Shown: piece after piece, positions 1-9,144 of the stretch | Position numbering within the stretch: position 1 is the stretch's first letter | How the letters are laid out: every line of letters starts with the position of its first letter | From: an uncultured Pseudomonadales bacterium | GTDB lineage: Bacteria; Pseudomonadota; Gammaproteobacteria; Pseudomonadales; Azotimanducaceae | DNA: 64,000 nt | Assembly: GCA_943787425.1 (NCBI GenBank) | Contig: CALSMJ010000001.1 | Location: 981,271-1,045,270 of the forward strand | Reading direction: 5' to 3' | Notes under the pieces: generated by a model | What the model saw: only the letters and a program-made list of their open reading frames with translations | The model's database searches: none | Told to the model about the DNA's origin: nothing | Position numbers and translations under genes: made by a program

Positions 1-46
1 CAATGAGCCCGTCAATTGAGCCGAAGTTACGGCGGTTAAATGCCAT
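1..46 (-). CDS. 5' fragment of an unidentified gene downstream of yebC
   Basis: An ATG lies ten bases beyond the yebC stop on the same strand and opens a frame of 15 codons (MAFNRRNFGSIDGLI) that runs off the window edge. There is no strong ribosome binding site. In many gammaproteobacteria ruvC follows yebC, but these residues do not resemble the RuvC N-terminus. It could be a chance frame. Confidence 0.25.
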   Translation of the reverse strand, partial: MAFNRRNFGSIDGLI

Positions 47-55
47 AGTCGACAA

Positions 56-796
56 TCAGGTCGCGTCTTCCTCGTTTGGGAAATTGGCGTTGGTATACAG
101 GTTAGTCACATCATCGAGGTCTTCTAGCAGGTCAAGCAACCGTAATACCTTTTCCGCTTGCTCATCATCCAAATCCGTATAGGTTTGCGGGATCATGGCC
201 ACCTCAGCCGTTTCCGCCTCAAACTCTGCTGCCGCGAGCGCATCCTTGACGTGCGCAAAGTCCTCTGGCGACGTTGTGACTTCAACGGTGCCATCGGCTG
301 CAACATCGACATCTTCGGCACCCGCATCAATTGCGGCTTCTAAAACGGCGTCTTCACAACCAGCTGCCGCAAAAACAATCTGTCCTTTCTTCTCGAACAA
401 ATAAGCCACCGACCCATCCGTTCCAAGATTGCCTCCGGCTTTACTAAAGGCATGACGGACTTCAGCGACCGTGCGATTTTTATTATCCGTCATGGTTTCA
501 ACCATCACCGCAACACCGCCGGGGCCATAGCCTTCATAAACCAGCGACACCAGTTCTGCACCATCTTGACCGCCAGCGCCTCGGACGATCGCACGCTCCA
601 TCGTGTCTTTTGGCATCTGCACCGCTTTGGCCTTGTCCACCAAATTACGCAGGCTCGGGTTATCCTCAACGCTACCACCGCCATCGCGCGCAGCAACCGT
701 CAATTCTCGGATGAGCTTGGTAAACACCTTGGCCTTCTTCGCATCCTGACCTGCTTTCCGGTGCTTTATATTGCTCCACTTGCTGTGACCTGCCAT
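56..796 (-). CDS. yebC: YebC/PmpR family DNA-binding regulatory protein
   Basis: 246 residues, the normal family length. The N-terminus [14 protein letters not shown] is the family hallmark, and the three-domain YebC fold is recognisable throughout, with an acidic C-terminus. YebC proteins bind DNA and regulate transcription; more recent work also links members of the family to ribosome stalling at proline stretches. The gene follows aspS on the same strand by 16 bases, so the two are probably co-transcribed, an order common in this class. The identification is secure; the molecular role here is taken from the family. Confidence 0.95.
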   Translation of the reverse strand: MAGHSKWSNIKHRKAGQDAKKAKVFTKLIRELTVAARDGGGSVEDNPSLRNLVDKAKAVQMPKDTMERAIVRGAGGQDGAELVSLVYEGYGPGGVAVMVETMTDNKNRTVAEVRHAFSKAGGNLGTDGSVAYLFEKKGQIVFAAAGCEDAVLEAAIDAGAEDVDVAADGTVEVTTSPEDFAHVKDALAAAEFEAETAEVAMIPQTYTDLDDEQAEKVLRLLDLLEDLDDVTNLYTNANFPNEEDAT

Positions 797-812
797 GTCG
801 TCCTCACCAGCG

Positions 813-2570
813 TCAAAGGTTTGTTTTGATACTCAGTTCGCGTAACTGCTTGCCATCCACCTCACCGGGTGCCGCAGTCAACAAACACGTCGCAGTTTGG
901 GTTTTGGGAAACGCAATGACGTCTCTAATCGCCTTCGTGCCAGACAACAACATCACCAGACGATCGAGCCCAAAGGCAATGCCGCCATGGGGTGGGGCCC
1001 CCAATTCAAGCGCTTCAAGCAAAAAGCCGAATTTCGACTGTGCCGCTTCATCTGACAGGGCGAGCACATTAAAAATCGCGCGCTGGCGATCAGGGTCATG
1101 AACCCGGATCGAACCACCACCGACCTCGTAGCCATTGATCACCATGTCATAGGCTCGCGACCCAACAGCACCGGGATCTGCCAGCATTTCCTCAACTGAA
1201 CCTGTTGGGTGGGTAAAGGGGTGATGAACCGCGGTCCAAGCCCGAGCGTCCGTTTGCTCGAACATCGGAAAATCGATCACCCAACAGGCGGCCCAGGCTT
1301 TTTCATAAAGATTGAGATCTTCCGCCAATCGGCACCGCAAGGCACCCAAAGCATCATTTACCACGGACGCTTTATCTGCACCGAAAAATATCAGATCGTT
1401 GTCTTCGGCATCGAGTCGATCCAATACCTGATGCACCACAGCCTCGGGTAGAAACTTCAGGATTGGCGATTGCAGCCCCGCCATACCGCCGGATCGATCG
1501 TTGACTTTAATATAAGCCAGTCCTTTCGCACCATAAATCGCCACGAACTTGGTCAGATCATCGATATTCTTTCGGCTAAGGCGATCGCCTTGAGGTAATT
1601 TTAGCGCGGCGACTCGACTGTCTGGATCATTGGCTGGACCACTAAACACCTTAAATTCAACATCGGCCATTAAATCTTCAATATCGACAATTTCTAAACC
1701 AAAACGAAGATCCGGTCGATCACTCCCAAACCGACGAATCGACTCTTTGTAGGACAATACCGGGAACGCTGGTAACGTGACGTCAATTAATTCTTTAAAC
1801 AATCCGGCTACCATTTTCTCGGCAAGATCCATGATGTCTTGTTCTGAAACAAACGCGGCCTCGATATCGATTTGCGTAAACTCTGGTTGTCGATCAGCTC
1901 TCAAATCCTCATCCCGAAAGCATCGTGCAATCTGATAATAGCGATCAAACCCTGACATCATCAGCAACTGTTTAAAGATTTGGGGCGACTGCGGCAGCGC
2001 ATAAAAGTTGCCCGGGTGAACCCGCGATGGCACAAGGTAATCCCGAGCGCCTTCCGGCGTCGCTTTGGTTAAAATGGGTGTTTCGAGATCAACGAAGCGT
2101 TGGTCGTTCAAATAATTTCGGACAAAATGCGTCGCCGCTGACCGCAACCGCATGCGGTACTGCATGTCGGGCCGCCTGAGATCAATGTATCGGTACCGCA
2201 ACCGAACATCTTCACCGGCTTCTGAGTATTCGTCTAATTGAAACGGCGGTGTTTTACTCCGATTGAGAATCGTTAAAGTCTGACCCAGAACCTCAATCTC
2301 ACCTGTGTTCATTTTAGGGTTGACGGCCGCCGCTTCTCTCGCACGAACTCGGCCTTCTATCGCCACGACAAATTCGTTCCGAACTTGATCCGCCAAGGCA
2401 AAACTCTCAACGGTATCGGGGTCGAACACCACTTGGACAAGGCCCGCATGATCCCGAACATCGAGAAAAATCACGCCGCCGTGATCCCGCCGTCGGTGAA
2501 CCCAACCGCATAAGCTAACGCTTTCATCGATGTGATCAGAACGTACCTCGCCGCAATAGTGACTTCTCAT
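813..2570 (-). CDS. aspS: Aspartyl-tRNA synthetase, probably the non-discriminating type
   Basis: 585 residues, full length. It charges tRNA-Asp with aspartate in the cytoplasm. The N-terminal OB-fold anticodon domain (about residues 1-105) is followed by the class II catalytic core with the bacterial GAD insertion (about 280-420). Motif 2 is seen in [16 protein letters not shown] and motif 3 in GLDRLVM near the C-terminus. The anticodon domain reads [10 protein letters not shown], with His at about residue 30 followed by Gly. This is the signature of AspRS enzymes that also charge tRNA-Asn (as in Pseudomonas aeruginosa), whereas the E. coli discriminating enzyme has RRRDLGS. Co-transcription with yebC is likely. 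Confidence 0.97.
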   Translation of the reverse strand: MRSHYCGEVRSDHIDESVSLCGWVHRRRDHGGVIFLDVRDHAGLVQVVFDPDTVESFALADQVRNEFVVAIEGRVRAREAAAVNPKMNTGEIEVLGQTLTILNRSKTPPFQLDEYSEAGEDVRLRYRYIDLRRPDMQYRMRLRSAATHFVRNYLNDQRFVDLETPILTKATPEGARDYLVPSRVHPGNFYALPQSPQIFKQLLMMSGFDRYYQIARCFRDEDLRADRQPEFTQIDIEAAFVSEQDIMDLAEKMVAGLFKELIDVTLPAFPVLSYKESIRRFGSDRPDLRFGLEIVDIEDLMADVEFKVFSGPANDPDSRVAALKLPQGDRLSRKNIDDLTKFVAIYGAKGLAYIKVNDRSGGMAGLQSPILKFLPEAVVHQVLDRLDAEDNDLIFFGADKASVVNDALGALRCRLAEDLNLYEKAWAACWVIDFPMFEQTDARAWTAVHHPFTHPTGSVEEMLADPGAVGSRAYDMVINGYEVGGGSIRVHDPDRQRAIFNVLALSDEAAQSKFGFLLEALELGAPPHGGIAFGLDRLVMLLSGTKAIRDVIAFPKTQTATCLLTAAPGEVDGKQLRELSIKTNL

Positions 2571-2652
2571 AATCTCTTCCTAGTACGTTCTTATCTAAAC
2601 TCATCAAGCGCACGATCGCGCCAAGGTCTCATTTATTGTAGCAATCCAACTG

Positions 2653-2940
2653 CTAATCCGCCGAACTTGATGGCGAACTAGATGCCGAGCCAGACGACGT
2701 ATTGGCGCTGCCTGAACCACTCGACGAGTCGCCTGAGGCGCTAACATTTTTCTTCGTCCCAGTTTTGAAATCGGTTTCGTACCATCCACCGCCTTTCAAC
2801 CGAAAAGCGGCTGCAGAAATCAGTTTTTTTAACGTTGGATTATCACAGGCGGGACAATCCATAAGCGGGCTATCCGAAAACTTCTGGATCTTTTCCAGAC
2901 GAAATTGGCAATTGCCACAAAGGTATTCGTAGATTGGCAT
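2653..2940 (-). CDS. FmdB-family zinc-ribbon protein
   Basis: 95 residues starting MPIYEYLC. Two CxxC pairs (CGNC near residue 8 and CPAC near residue 29) form the zinc ribbon of the FmdB/CxxC regulatory family. The last 30 or so residues are a low-complexity Ser/Gly/Ala tail typical of these proteins. FmdB was named as a putative regulator of formamidase genes, but the molecular function of most members is unknown. It lies 82 bases upstream of aspS on the same strand and could be the first gene of an fmdB-aspS-yebC operon, an order seen in other gammaproteobacteria. Confidence 0.85.
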   Translation of the reverse strand: MPIYEYLCGNCQFRLEKIQKFSDSPLMDCPACDNPTLKKLISAAAFRLKGGGWYETDFKTGTKKNVSASGDSSSGSGSANTSSGSASSSPSSSAD

Positions 2941-3155
2941 TCAAGGCACTCCCAACATGACCCAGGTGACTTCCTGGGCGGCGAATTATACCCAAACCAG
3001 ACCCGACACAACACTACCGAGCGCTTAAACTATAAATATAGGATAAAACAATCGCGCACTGACCTAAAACACTTGCCCAGAAGGGTTTCATCCGTTATAA
3101 AAGCTCCCATGGTCAATCAGGGGGTCAGATCTTGACTTTTTGATTCGTCATATCG

Positions 3156-3169
3156 GTTCACGCGTGAAC
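3156..3169. promoter_or_regulatory. Perfect 14-bp palindrome upstream of the HU-like gene
   Basis: GTTCACGCGTGAAC is a perfect inverted repeat 44 bases before the HU-like start codon, in the intergenic space between two divergent genes. A possible -35 element (TTGACT) lies just upstream at about 3132. The palindrome has the size of a dimeric repressor site, but I do not recognise the regulator. Confidence 0.4.
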
Positions 3170-3212
3170 GCTTGGCCCAAACAATTAACTTTCAAACAAA
3201 AGGATGGTTTCC

Positions 3213-3548
3213 ATGGCAGCAAAAAAAGCGACTGCAATCAAAACGAAGTACACCAAAAGCGCCATCATTGATTCCGTTGCCGGAAGCACTGATCTTAGCA
3301 AGAAGCAAGTCAACGCCGTATTAGACGAGCTAACAAGCCTCATTGAGAGACACATCAAGAAAGGCGGCGCAGGAGAGTTCACGCTGCCAGGCCTGATGAA
3401 AATCAAAACGGTTAAGAAACCAGCCAGAAAAGCTAAAAAAGGTGTTCCCAATCCTTTCAAGCCAGGCGAAACAATGGATGTTGCAGCAAAGCCTGCAAGC
3501 ACAGCCGTTAAGATACTCCCACTGAAAGGGATGAAAGATTTCGTTTAA
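3213..3548 (+). CDS. HU/IHF-family DNA-binding protein
   Basis: 111 residues from the ATG at 3213, chosen because AAAGGA sits 8 bases upstream; the in-frame ATG at 3204 overlaps that ribosome site. It has a Lys/Ala-rich N-terminal tail, the HU dimerisation helices, and a central GAGEFTLPGLMKI segment where HU proteins carry the beta strands leading to the DNA-binding arm. The P-N-P-F arm region (PNPFKPGE) and the Lys-rich arm are present. It is longer than canonical HU (about 90 residues) and belongs to the diverged HU-like nucleoid proteins common in Pseudomonas and relatives. It is monocistronic with its own terminator and a palindrome upstream. Confidence 0.88.
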   Translation: MAAKKATAIKTKYTKSAIIDSVAGSTDLSKKQVNAVLDELTSLIERHIKKGGAGEFTLPGLMKIKTVKKPARKAKKGVPNPFKPGETMDVAAKPASTAVKILPLKGMKDFV

Positions 3549-3562
3549 TCGAAGTGCTTTCG

Positions 3563-3591
3563 AAAAAGGCCGCTCAAGCGGCCTTTTTTTT
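3563..3591 (+). terminator. Rho-independent terminator of the HU-like gene
   Basis: Stem GGCCGC (3568-3573), loop TCAA, stem GCGGCC (3578-3583), preceded by five A and followed by eight T. It lies 15 bases after the HU-like stop codon. Confidence 0.93.
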
Positions 3592-3990
3592 GCCTGATAC
3601 TGGCTGAGCGAGAACCTCAAGAACTGAGAAAACAGCCGATCGGCAAAATGATACTCATCGAACCGATTGACCTTGGCGGCATTCATTCTAACTTTTAGGT
3701 CTTGAGGCGCCTCACCATTTCAACACCTTAACGCTTAAACGCTGAGATTAACTTGGTACGAATGGTTCAACTTAAACGAGCCGATCTGCAAGTGGCTTCG
3801 CATAGCCGGAAAAACCAGCCAACATCAGCTCGTTTTGAGCCTCTCCAATCAAAGAAACGCCTCCACACTTGTTTGGATCTGGCATAAAATAACAGCTCAA
3901 TCGCGACGATTAGACCACCAGATCAGGATCTGGGGTATTTCAAATGAATCAACGCGCGTCGGTCTCTAACCAGCAAGGAATCCTAAGGCC
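3592..3990. other. Non-coding interval before proS
   Basis: About 400 bases with no convincing gene. The longest small frame is a minus-strand ATG frame of 37 codons (3772-3885) with no ribosome site. The proS promoter should lie here, but I could not assign clear -35 and -10 elements. Confidence 0.5.
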
Positions 3991-5710
3991 ATGAAAGCCA
4001 CGCAATTTACGCTTACGACGCTCAAAGAAACGCCCTCCGACGCAGAAATTATTTCCCACCAGCTCTTAATAAAGGGCGGCTTCATTCGAAAACTGGCGTC
4101 AGGCATCTACTCCTGGATGCCACTCGGTCTTCGGGTGCTTCGAAAAGTGGAAACCATTGTGCGTCAAGAAATGGATCGATCAGGCGCTCAGGAATTATTA
4201 ATGCCGGTCACGCAACCCGCGGAACTTTGGCAAGAATCAGGACGTTGGCAACTTTACGATGAGGGCTTGTTACTCAAATTCAAAGACCGGCACGATCGCG
4301 AGTTTTGCCTCGGTCCAACCCATGAAGAAGTGATTACGGATATTGCCCGTGCTGAATTGCGCAGTCACAAGCAACTTCCGGTTAATTACTACCAAATTCA
4401 AACCAAGTTCAGAGATGAGACGAGGCCCAGGTTTGGCGTTCTTCGGGCCCGGGAATTCATAATGAAAGATGCTTACTCGTTCCATGCATCCAGTGCTTGC
4501 CTCCAAGAGACCTTCGATGTCATGCATGCCACCTATGAGCGCATTCTGAACCGAATGGACCCTGGATTTCCGCGCGGTCGATGCCGACAGCGGTAGTATC
4601 GGTGGATCAGCCTCAACGGAATTTCATGTTTTGGCAGACAGTGGCGAAGACCGCATCGCATTTGGCTCCAAAGGGCGCTATGCGGCAAATATTGAGCTCG
4701 CCGAGGCCCTCACGCCCGAAGAGCAAGAAGAACCCTTACAGCCAATGCGAGACGTTCCAACTCCGAATCAAAAAACCATTGCAGACGTCGTCGCTTTTCT
4801 CAATATTGATATCACCAAAACCCTAAAAACCCTCGTCGTAAGAGGGAAAGACACGCCGCTGGTCGCGCTCGTTCTTCGCGGCGATCACACACTCAATCCA
4901 TTAAAGGCGGCAAAAACAGGACTCATTGCAGAGCCAATGACGCTTGCGACGGAGGCAGATATTGCCTCGGAACTTGGCTGCAAACCTGGCTCTATCGGTC
5001 CTATTGACCTCAAGTGCCCAATCATCGTCGACCGCGCAGCCAGCGTTATTAAGAACTTTACGTGTGGCGCAAATCAGGACCACCTACATTTTGCTAACGC
5101 AAATTGGGTTCGCGACGCCGCCCTTGGCACCGTTGCAGATCTGCGTAATATCGAAATTGGCGACCCCGCGCCCAATGACGATGGCACAATCGAGATTCGC
5201 CGAGGCATCGAGGTTGGCCACATTTTCCAACTTGGGAACAAATACAGCGCGCCTCTAAAGGCCACAGTTCTCGATGCTGCTGGCAAGTCCCTCACCATGC
5301 TAATGGGCTGCTACGGCATTGGCGTTTCACGCCTTGTTGGCGCCGCAATTGAACAAAATCATGACGACAAGGGTATTATCTGGCCGGCGAGCATTGCGCC
5401 TTTTGAAGTCATTCTCATTCCCATAAATGCGCATAAATCTGAAGCCGTCCAAGCCGCCACGGACTCGCTCTACAACCAATTGTGCGCGACAGGCATTGAA
5501 GTTCTGTTGGACGATCGAGATCAAATACGACCCGGTGCAAAATTTGCCGATGCCGAACTTTTGGGCTTCCCACACCGGATCGTAATCGGCGACCGCGCCT
5601 TAGCCGACGGCGCAGTTGAATACACGGATCGGGCAACGGGCTCAACCGAGGCCTGGCCCATAGAGGCCGTTGTACAACGCCTTGTTGCCCATCTGAGAAC
5701 CCCGTCGTAA
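3991..5710 (+). CDS. proS: Prolyl-tRNA synthetase, interrupted by a single-base insertion
   Basis: Bacterial-type ProRS, about 573 residues if corrected (E. coli has 572). The first frame (3991-4596) carries the N-terminal class II core: [23 protein letters not shown] and [17 protein letters not shown]. It then leaves frame at RMDPGF and stops. The second frame picks up [17 protein letters not shown] and runs to 5710 with the YbaK-like editing insertion (about residues 225-400), [19 protein letters not shown] and the C-terminal anticodon domain. Removing one C from the CCC run at 4560-4562 restores [12 protein letters not shown], matching E. coli RMGLDFRAVQAD. Because ProRS is essential and no second copy is in view, a sequencing indel is the likeliest cause; a true mutation or recoding is possible. 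Confidence 0.93.
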
Positions 5711-5747
5711 CACGCTGAGAGTCGTCAATCCAGCGCCTTTTTAGTGC

Positions 5748-6191
5748 CTAGGATGCTTCAAGAACCTGCATGACGCTGGCCTTGGTTTGCGGTCCAACCA
5801 GCTTCGCGGCGATGCCGCCATCTGGCCTTACAATGACCGTTGTCGGTAGCACTGACGGCACCTCATAGCCAAATTGGCCAGCCGGGTCCTGAATCACAAC
5901 CGGAAACTCAATCTTCATCTTCTCAAGGTCAGCCAGCTGCATCGAAGGATCGCTGGGCGCATCAAAATTAACGCCGAGCACAATCAAATCTGACCGAGCG
6001 TCATGGTGAATCTCATTAAATTCTGGGATCTCAGTGATACAGGGCCCGCACCAAGTCGCCCAATAATTAATCACCAACCATCGATCTTTTAGATCCGACG
6101 CCGTGACCCCACTGCCGCCAACCACCTCAAAGACCGGGCGCTCGCAACCGACCAATACAATGCAGGCCAAAATCAAAAAACATCGTTTCAT
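5748..6191 (-). CDS. TlpA/ResA-type thioredoxin-like lipoprotein
   Basis: About 147 residues from the ATG at 6191; an ATG at 6215 would add eight residues. The N-terminus MKRCFLILACIVLVGC is a lipoprotein signal with lipobox LVGC, so the mature protein is probably anchored on the periplasmic side of a membrane. The redox motif WCGPC follows an NYWATWC strand, and the cis-proline region VLPTTVIV is present. Members reduce disulfides of periplasmic partners, often in cytochrome c maturation; no such partner is nearby. The gene converges on proS. Confidence 0.87.
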   Translation of the reverse strand: MKRCFLILACIVLVGCERPVFEVVGGSGVTASDLKDRWLVINYWATWCGPCITEIPEFNEIHHDARSDLIVLGVNFDAPSDPSMQLADLEKMKIEFPVVIQDPAGQFGYEVPSVLPTTVIVRPDGGIAAKLVGPQTKASVMQVLEAS

Positions 6192-6477
6192 GGACACGAT
6201 TCCCGTTCTGTTCATACTGAAATTTTTCCTTCCGCTGAGCCGTCGCCCAGCGACTGTTTGTCAACAAAAAATGCGCAGGCATGACACCGAATCCCTCGGC
6301 GTTTAATCCGCTTTATCTTACGCCACCTCGCCCAGTCGCTAGATCTGACAACAAAATCGTCTGCCCGTGCAAAAGGGTCTTACAGCCTGCTTCCAAAATC
6401 ATTCAAGACTGAAAACTCAATGAAGCAAGGCCGCTCAGCCATCAATCAGGTGTTAAACCAAACCATTCCCTTAACCA

Positions 6478-7260
6478 TCATAATTCACGGCCGCCAATTT
6501 CAGCGACCCACTCTGCGCCCGCTAAAATAATCAACCAAGAGATATAGATCCAGAGCAATAATCCAGGCAGTACAGCGAAGGCACCGTAAACCACTGCTAT
6601 ATCGGAATAGGTCATCATCAAAGCGAAGCCAAACCGAGCGAGCTCAAAGATCACTGCAACGCCAATACCCCCTAACAGGGCTTGCCGCCAATTCACCGAA
6701 ATATTGGGAATGACCCAGTAAGCCAAGGTGTACATTGTTGCACTCGTCATAAACGGTAATATCCAAAGCCCCCATTGGGAACCGGCGAAGTTGGACAAAT
6801 ACGGCAACGAAAATACATAGATACTAATCGACATACCCAAGACTAGGAGCAGCGGGCCTATGGATAACAGCGCAATGTAGACCGCCAACCTCCGCACACC
6901 GGTTCGCGGCACTTTAATTCGCCAAATCTCATTGAACGTCTTCTCAATCGTATTCAGCATTAAAATAGCGGTTATTCCCAGCAAAACCGCGCTCGGAATG
7001 CTCAAAGTTTGGGCTTGATCCGAGAACTGTCTTAGATATCCCTGCGCTGTAGCCACACTCTCCGGTACCACATAGGAGAAAATAACGTCCTCCATAGAAC
7101 GACTTAACGCCAGGAAGGTATCAAACGTCGAAAGGGAGAGATACGCGATCGTCAGTCCAGGCACCAAGGCAAACAAGGTCTGAAAGGTGAGTGCACCCGC
7201 AACCATCTGACACCGATCTGCCTGGTAATTCAGCGCAAAACGGCGCACTTTATCAACCAC
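6478..7260 (-). CDS. YihY/BrkB-family inner membrane protein
   Basis: 260 residues if started at the GTG at 7260. The frame stays open to an ATG at 7392, but that would run far into the divergent ArsC-like gene. The protein has the family opening MVAGALTFQTLFALVPGLT and five or six membrane segments, with WISWLI/GAEWVAEIGG-like residues at the end. The family (once mis-called ribonuclease BN) has no firmly established function. The start is uncertain: no good ribosome site precedes any candidate. Confidence 0.82.
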   Translation of the reverse strand: MVDKVRRFALNYQADRCQMVAGALTFQTLFALVPGLTIAYLSLSTFDTFLALSRSMEDVIFSYVVPESVATAQGYLRQFSDQAQTLSIPSAVLLGITAILMLNTIEKTFNEIWRIKVPRTGVRRLAVYIALLSIGPLLLVLGMSISIYVFSLPYLSNFAGSQWGLWILPFMTSATMYTLAYWVIPNISVNWRQALLGGIGVAVIFELARFGFALMMTYSDIAVVYGAFAVLPGLLLWIYISWLIILAGAEWVAEIGGREL

Positions 7261-7339
7261 GATTCGGACGCGCGCTGTTAATACTGCGCCCTTTTGGGCA
7301 CAATTATTGCCTGTTTCATCCAAGATTAACTCGATACCT

Positions 7340-7702
7340 ATGACCCAAACCGTACTGTACCACAATCCAAATTGCTCAAAATCCCGGGCCACACTTGCGC
7401 TGCTTCAGGCATCAAATATCCCTTTCTCGGTCCGCGAATATCTTCACGATACACTGAATTATGACGAAATTTCGCAGCTTCTTGGCTTACTCAAACGCTC
7501 GCCGATCGACCTCATTCGGGAAAACGAGCCCATTTTAACCACAATGGATTTAAGCCTTTGTGACCTCAACGATGATGCCTTGATTCGTCTTTGCGTGACC
7601 TACCCAATCCTCATTGAGCGTCCGATCGTTGTGCATCAGGGGGCAGCCTGCATTGGTCGTCCCATAGAAAACGTCGTGCAGCTTCTGACGCCCAGCCCGT
7701 AA
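7340..7702 (+). CDS. ArsC/Spx-family thioredoxin-fold protein (arsenate reductase-like)
   Basis: 120 residues from the ATG at 7340, the first start fitting the family opening MTQTVLYHNPNCSKSRATL. The catalytic-type Cys lies in HNPNCSKS, and the conserved C-terminal segment TYPILIERPIVV carries the Arg used by ArsC enzymes. This is the glutaredoxin-dependent ArsC branch, probably the YfgD-like subgroup found outside ars operons. No arsenite pump or ArsR is nearby, so real arsenate reduction is uncertain. Confidence 0.85.
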   Translation: MTQTVLYHNPNCSKSRATLALLQASNIPFSVREYLHDTLNYDEISQLLGLLKRSPIDLIRENEPILTTMDLSLCDLNDDALIRLCVTYPILIERPIVVHQGAACIGRPIENVVQLLTPSP

Positions 7703-7999
7703 TCGCGCCAGGACTTACGAGAACGCCCCATTCAGTGCGGGGCAAAAAGCGCTTGGCTGTCACGACACCCCCCCTATTCTCGTCAGAACCTGACATCCTT
7801 AGATTCAGAGCAACCGCAACAATGCCAAAATACGCCAAAACATTTATAAACAGCCTTCGAGGCCCTAATCCAAGGGCGACAGCGTGAACGTCAAACCGCC
7901 AAGACGCAAAGAATGTACCGACCAAACTACATCAAGCGGTCCTTAGCGGTAAAAATAACGCCTAGCCTCTTCGCACCACTGATGCCCATTGACTGAGAT
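7703..7999. other. Intergenic region with no supported gene
   Basis: About 300 bases between convergent genes. A minus-strand TTG frame (7611-7925) crosses it and overlaps the end of the ArsC-like gene. It has no ribosome site or family resemblance. No clear terminator was found. Confidence 0.4.
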
Positions 8000-8380
8000 T
8001 CAGTGAATAATTTTCGGAACAGACAACGTAGGCGCACTCGGGGGCCGATCCGTCTCGGAATCAACGTCATCCTTTGCGGTTGAGCGACCTTGCTGTTGCC
8101 GCACTTCATACCGCCGGGTCACAATCTCGCCGTCCAATATAGACGGCAACTGCTCAAGAAAAATTTCCATGTGCGCGGTCTGAAAGTGATCTTGAAGCGC
8201 GTCTACCGACGTCCACTCTTGAAACAATAAAAATTGACAAGGGTTCGTCAACGACGCATAAAACTCGTAACTCACGCAACCGGCTTCAAGCCGGCTGGCC
8301 GTCGCCATTTCTTGCATCAGGTCTAACGCACGGGGCCGCTTAGCTTTTACGACATGTAAAACGCCATGCACTATAATCAT
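8000..8380 (-). CDS. Antibiotic biosynthesis monooxygenase (ABM) domain protein, YgiN-like
   Basis: 126 residues. The first 95 form one ABM ferredoxin-like domain: a V-x-G-V-L strand, GCVSYEFY, LLFQEWTSVDALQDHFQTAHM. The EW...L..H..T.H pattern is the family signature. The tail (about residues 96-126) is polar and probably disordered. Such proteins act as quinol monooxygenases or heme/aromatic-handling enzymes without bound cofactors; the substrate here is unknown. Its start overlaps the SDR stop by four bases, so the pair is co-translated at the end of the acyl-CoA operon. Confidence 0.8.
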   Translation of the reverse strand: MIIVHGVLHVVKAKRPRALDLMQEMATASRLEAGCVSYEFYASLTNPCQFLLFQEWTSVDALQDHFQTAHMEIFLEQLPSILDGEIVTRRYEVRQQQGRSTAKDDVDSETDRPPSAPTLSVPKIIH

Positions 8381-9144
8381 CTGTCCGCGCCCGCTTCACG
8401 GTGCACCGAAAAGCCAGACCAGGCCTGAGAAACTGGCATCAGCTCAAGCTGATTGACATTGACGTGGGGCGGGCGCATTGCAACCCATAAAATGACTTCG
8501 GCGACATCTTCGGCAGACAACGGCTGCATACCCTGATAAACGGCGGCGGCTTGCACCTCATCACCGCCAAACCGCACTTTGGAGAATTCGGTCTCGCACA
8601 TTCCTGGCTCGATATTGGTCACTCGAATGCCTTTGCCCAAAAGGTCTGCTCGAAGGTTGCGACTAAATTGCTGCACAAAGGCTTTGGTACCCCCATAAAC
8701 ATTACCGCCAGGGTACGGCCAGCTGCCCGCGACCGAGCCTAAATTAATGATCTGGCCGGCACCTCGCGCGACCATTGCTGGCAAGATCGCGCGCGTGCAA
8801 TACATCAGGCCTTTGATATTGGTATCTACCATGGCGTCCCAATCGTCCAGGTCCGCGTCATCAGCACCGCCCAGGCCCAATGCCAAGCCGGCACTATTCA
8901 CTAAAACCGAGACCTTAGCCACGCGTTCCGGCAGCGTGGTCAGGGATGACAAAACATCCGCCTTATGGCGCACATCGAGTGCAATTGTTACAACTTCGAC
9001 CGCGCTTGACAGCGCAGTTTTCATCTCGGCAAGCCGGTCTGCTCGACGCGCCACCAGCACCAAATCAAAGCCCGCATCCGAAAAGCATTTAGCCGCTGCG
9101 CGACCAAAGCCTGAGCTTGCGCCTGTAATAACGACACTACCCAT
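8377..9144 (-). CDS. Short-chain dehydrogenase/reductase, YdfG-like
   Basis: 255 residues, a classical SDR. The glycine-rich nucleotide loop GASSGFG is at the N-terminus, the NSAG motif near residue 85, the catalytic Ser in NLGSVAGSWPY, and Tyr-x-x-x-Lys in YGGTK. An Arg-Arg-Ala-Asp segment after the second strand suggests NADP preference. It most resembles E. coli YdfG, which oxidises serine and other 3-hydroxy acids. Its start overlaps the end of the propionyl-CoA synthetase gene by eight bases, so it belongs to the same operon. Confidence 0.9.
   Translation of the reverse strand: MGSVVITGASSGFGRAAAKCFSDAGFDLVLVARRADRLAEMKTALSSAVEVVTIALDVRHKADVLSSLTTLPERVAKVSVLVNSAGLALGLGGADDADLDDWDAMVDTNIKGLMYCTRAILPAMVARGAGQIINLGSVAGSWPYPGGNVYGGTKAFVQQFSRNLRADLLGKGIRVTNIEPGMCETEFSKVRFGGDEVQAAAVYQGMQPLSAEDVAEVILWVAMRPPHVNVNQLELMPVSQAWSGFSVHREAGADR

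Noticed and set aside
3772..3885. 37-codon minus-strand ATG frame before proS
   Set aside because: No ribosome site, no family resemblance, and a frame of this length is expected by chance.
7611..7925. 104-codon minus-strand TTG frame overlapping the ArsC-like gene
   Set aside because: It overlaps a conserved gene by about 90 bases, lacks a ribosome site and matches nothing I know.
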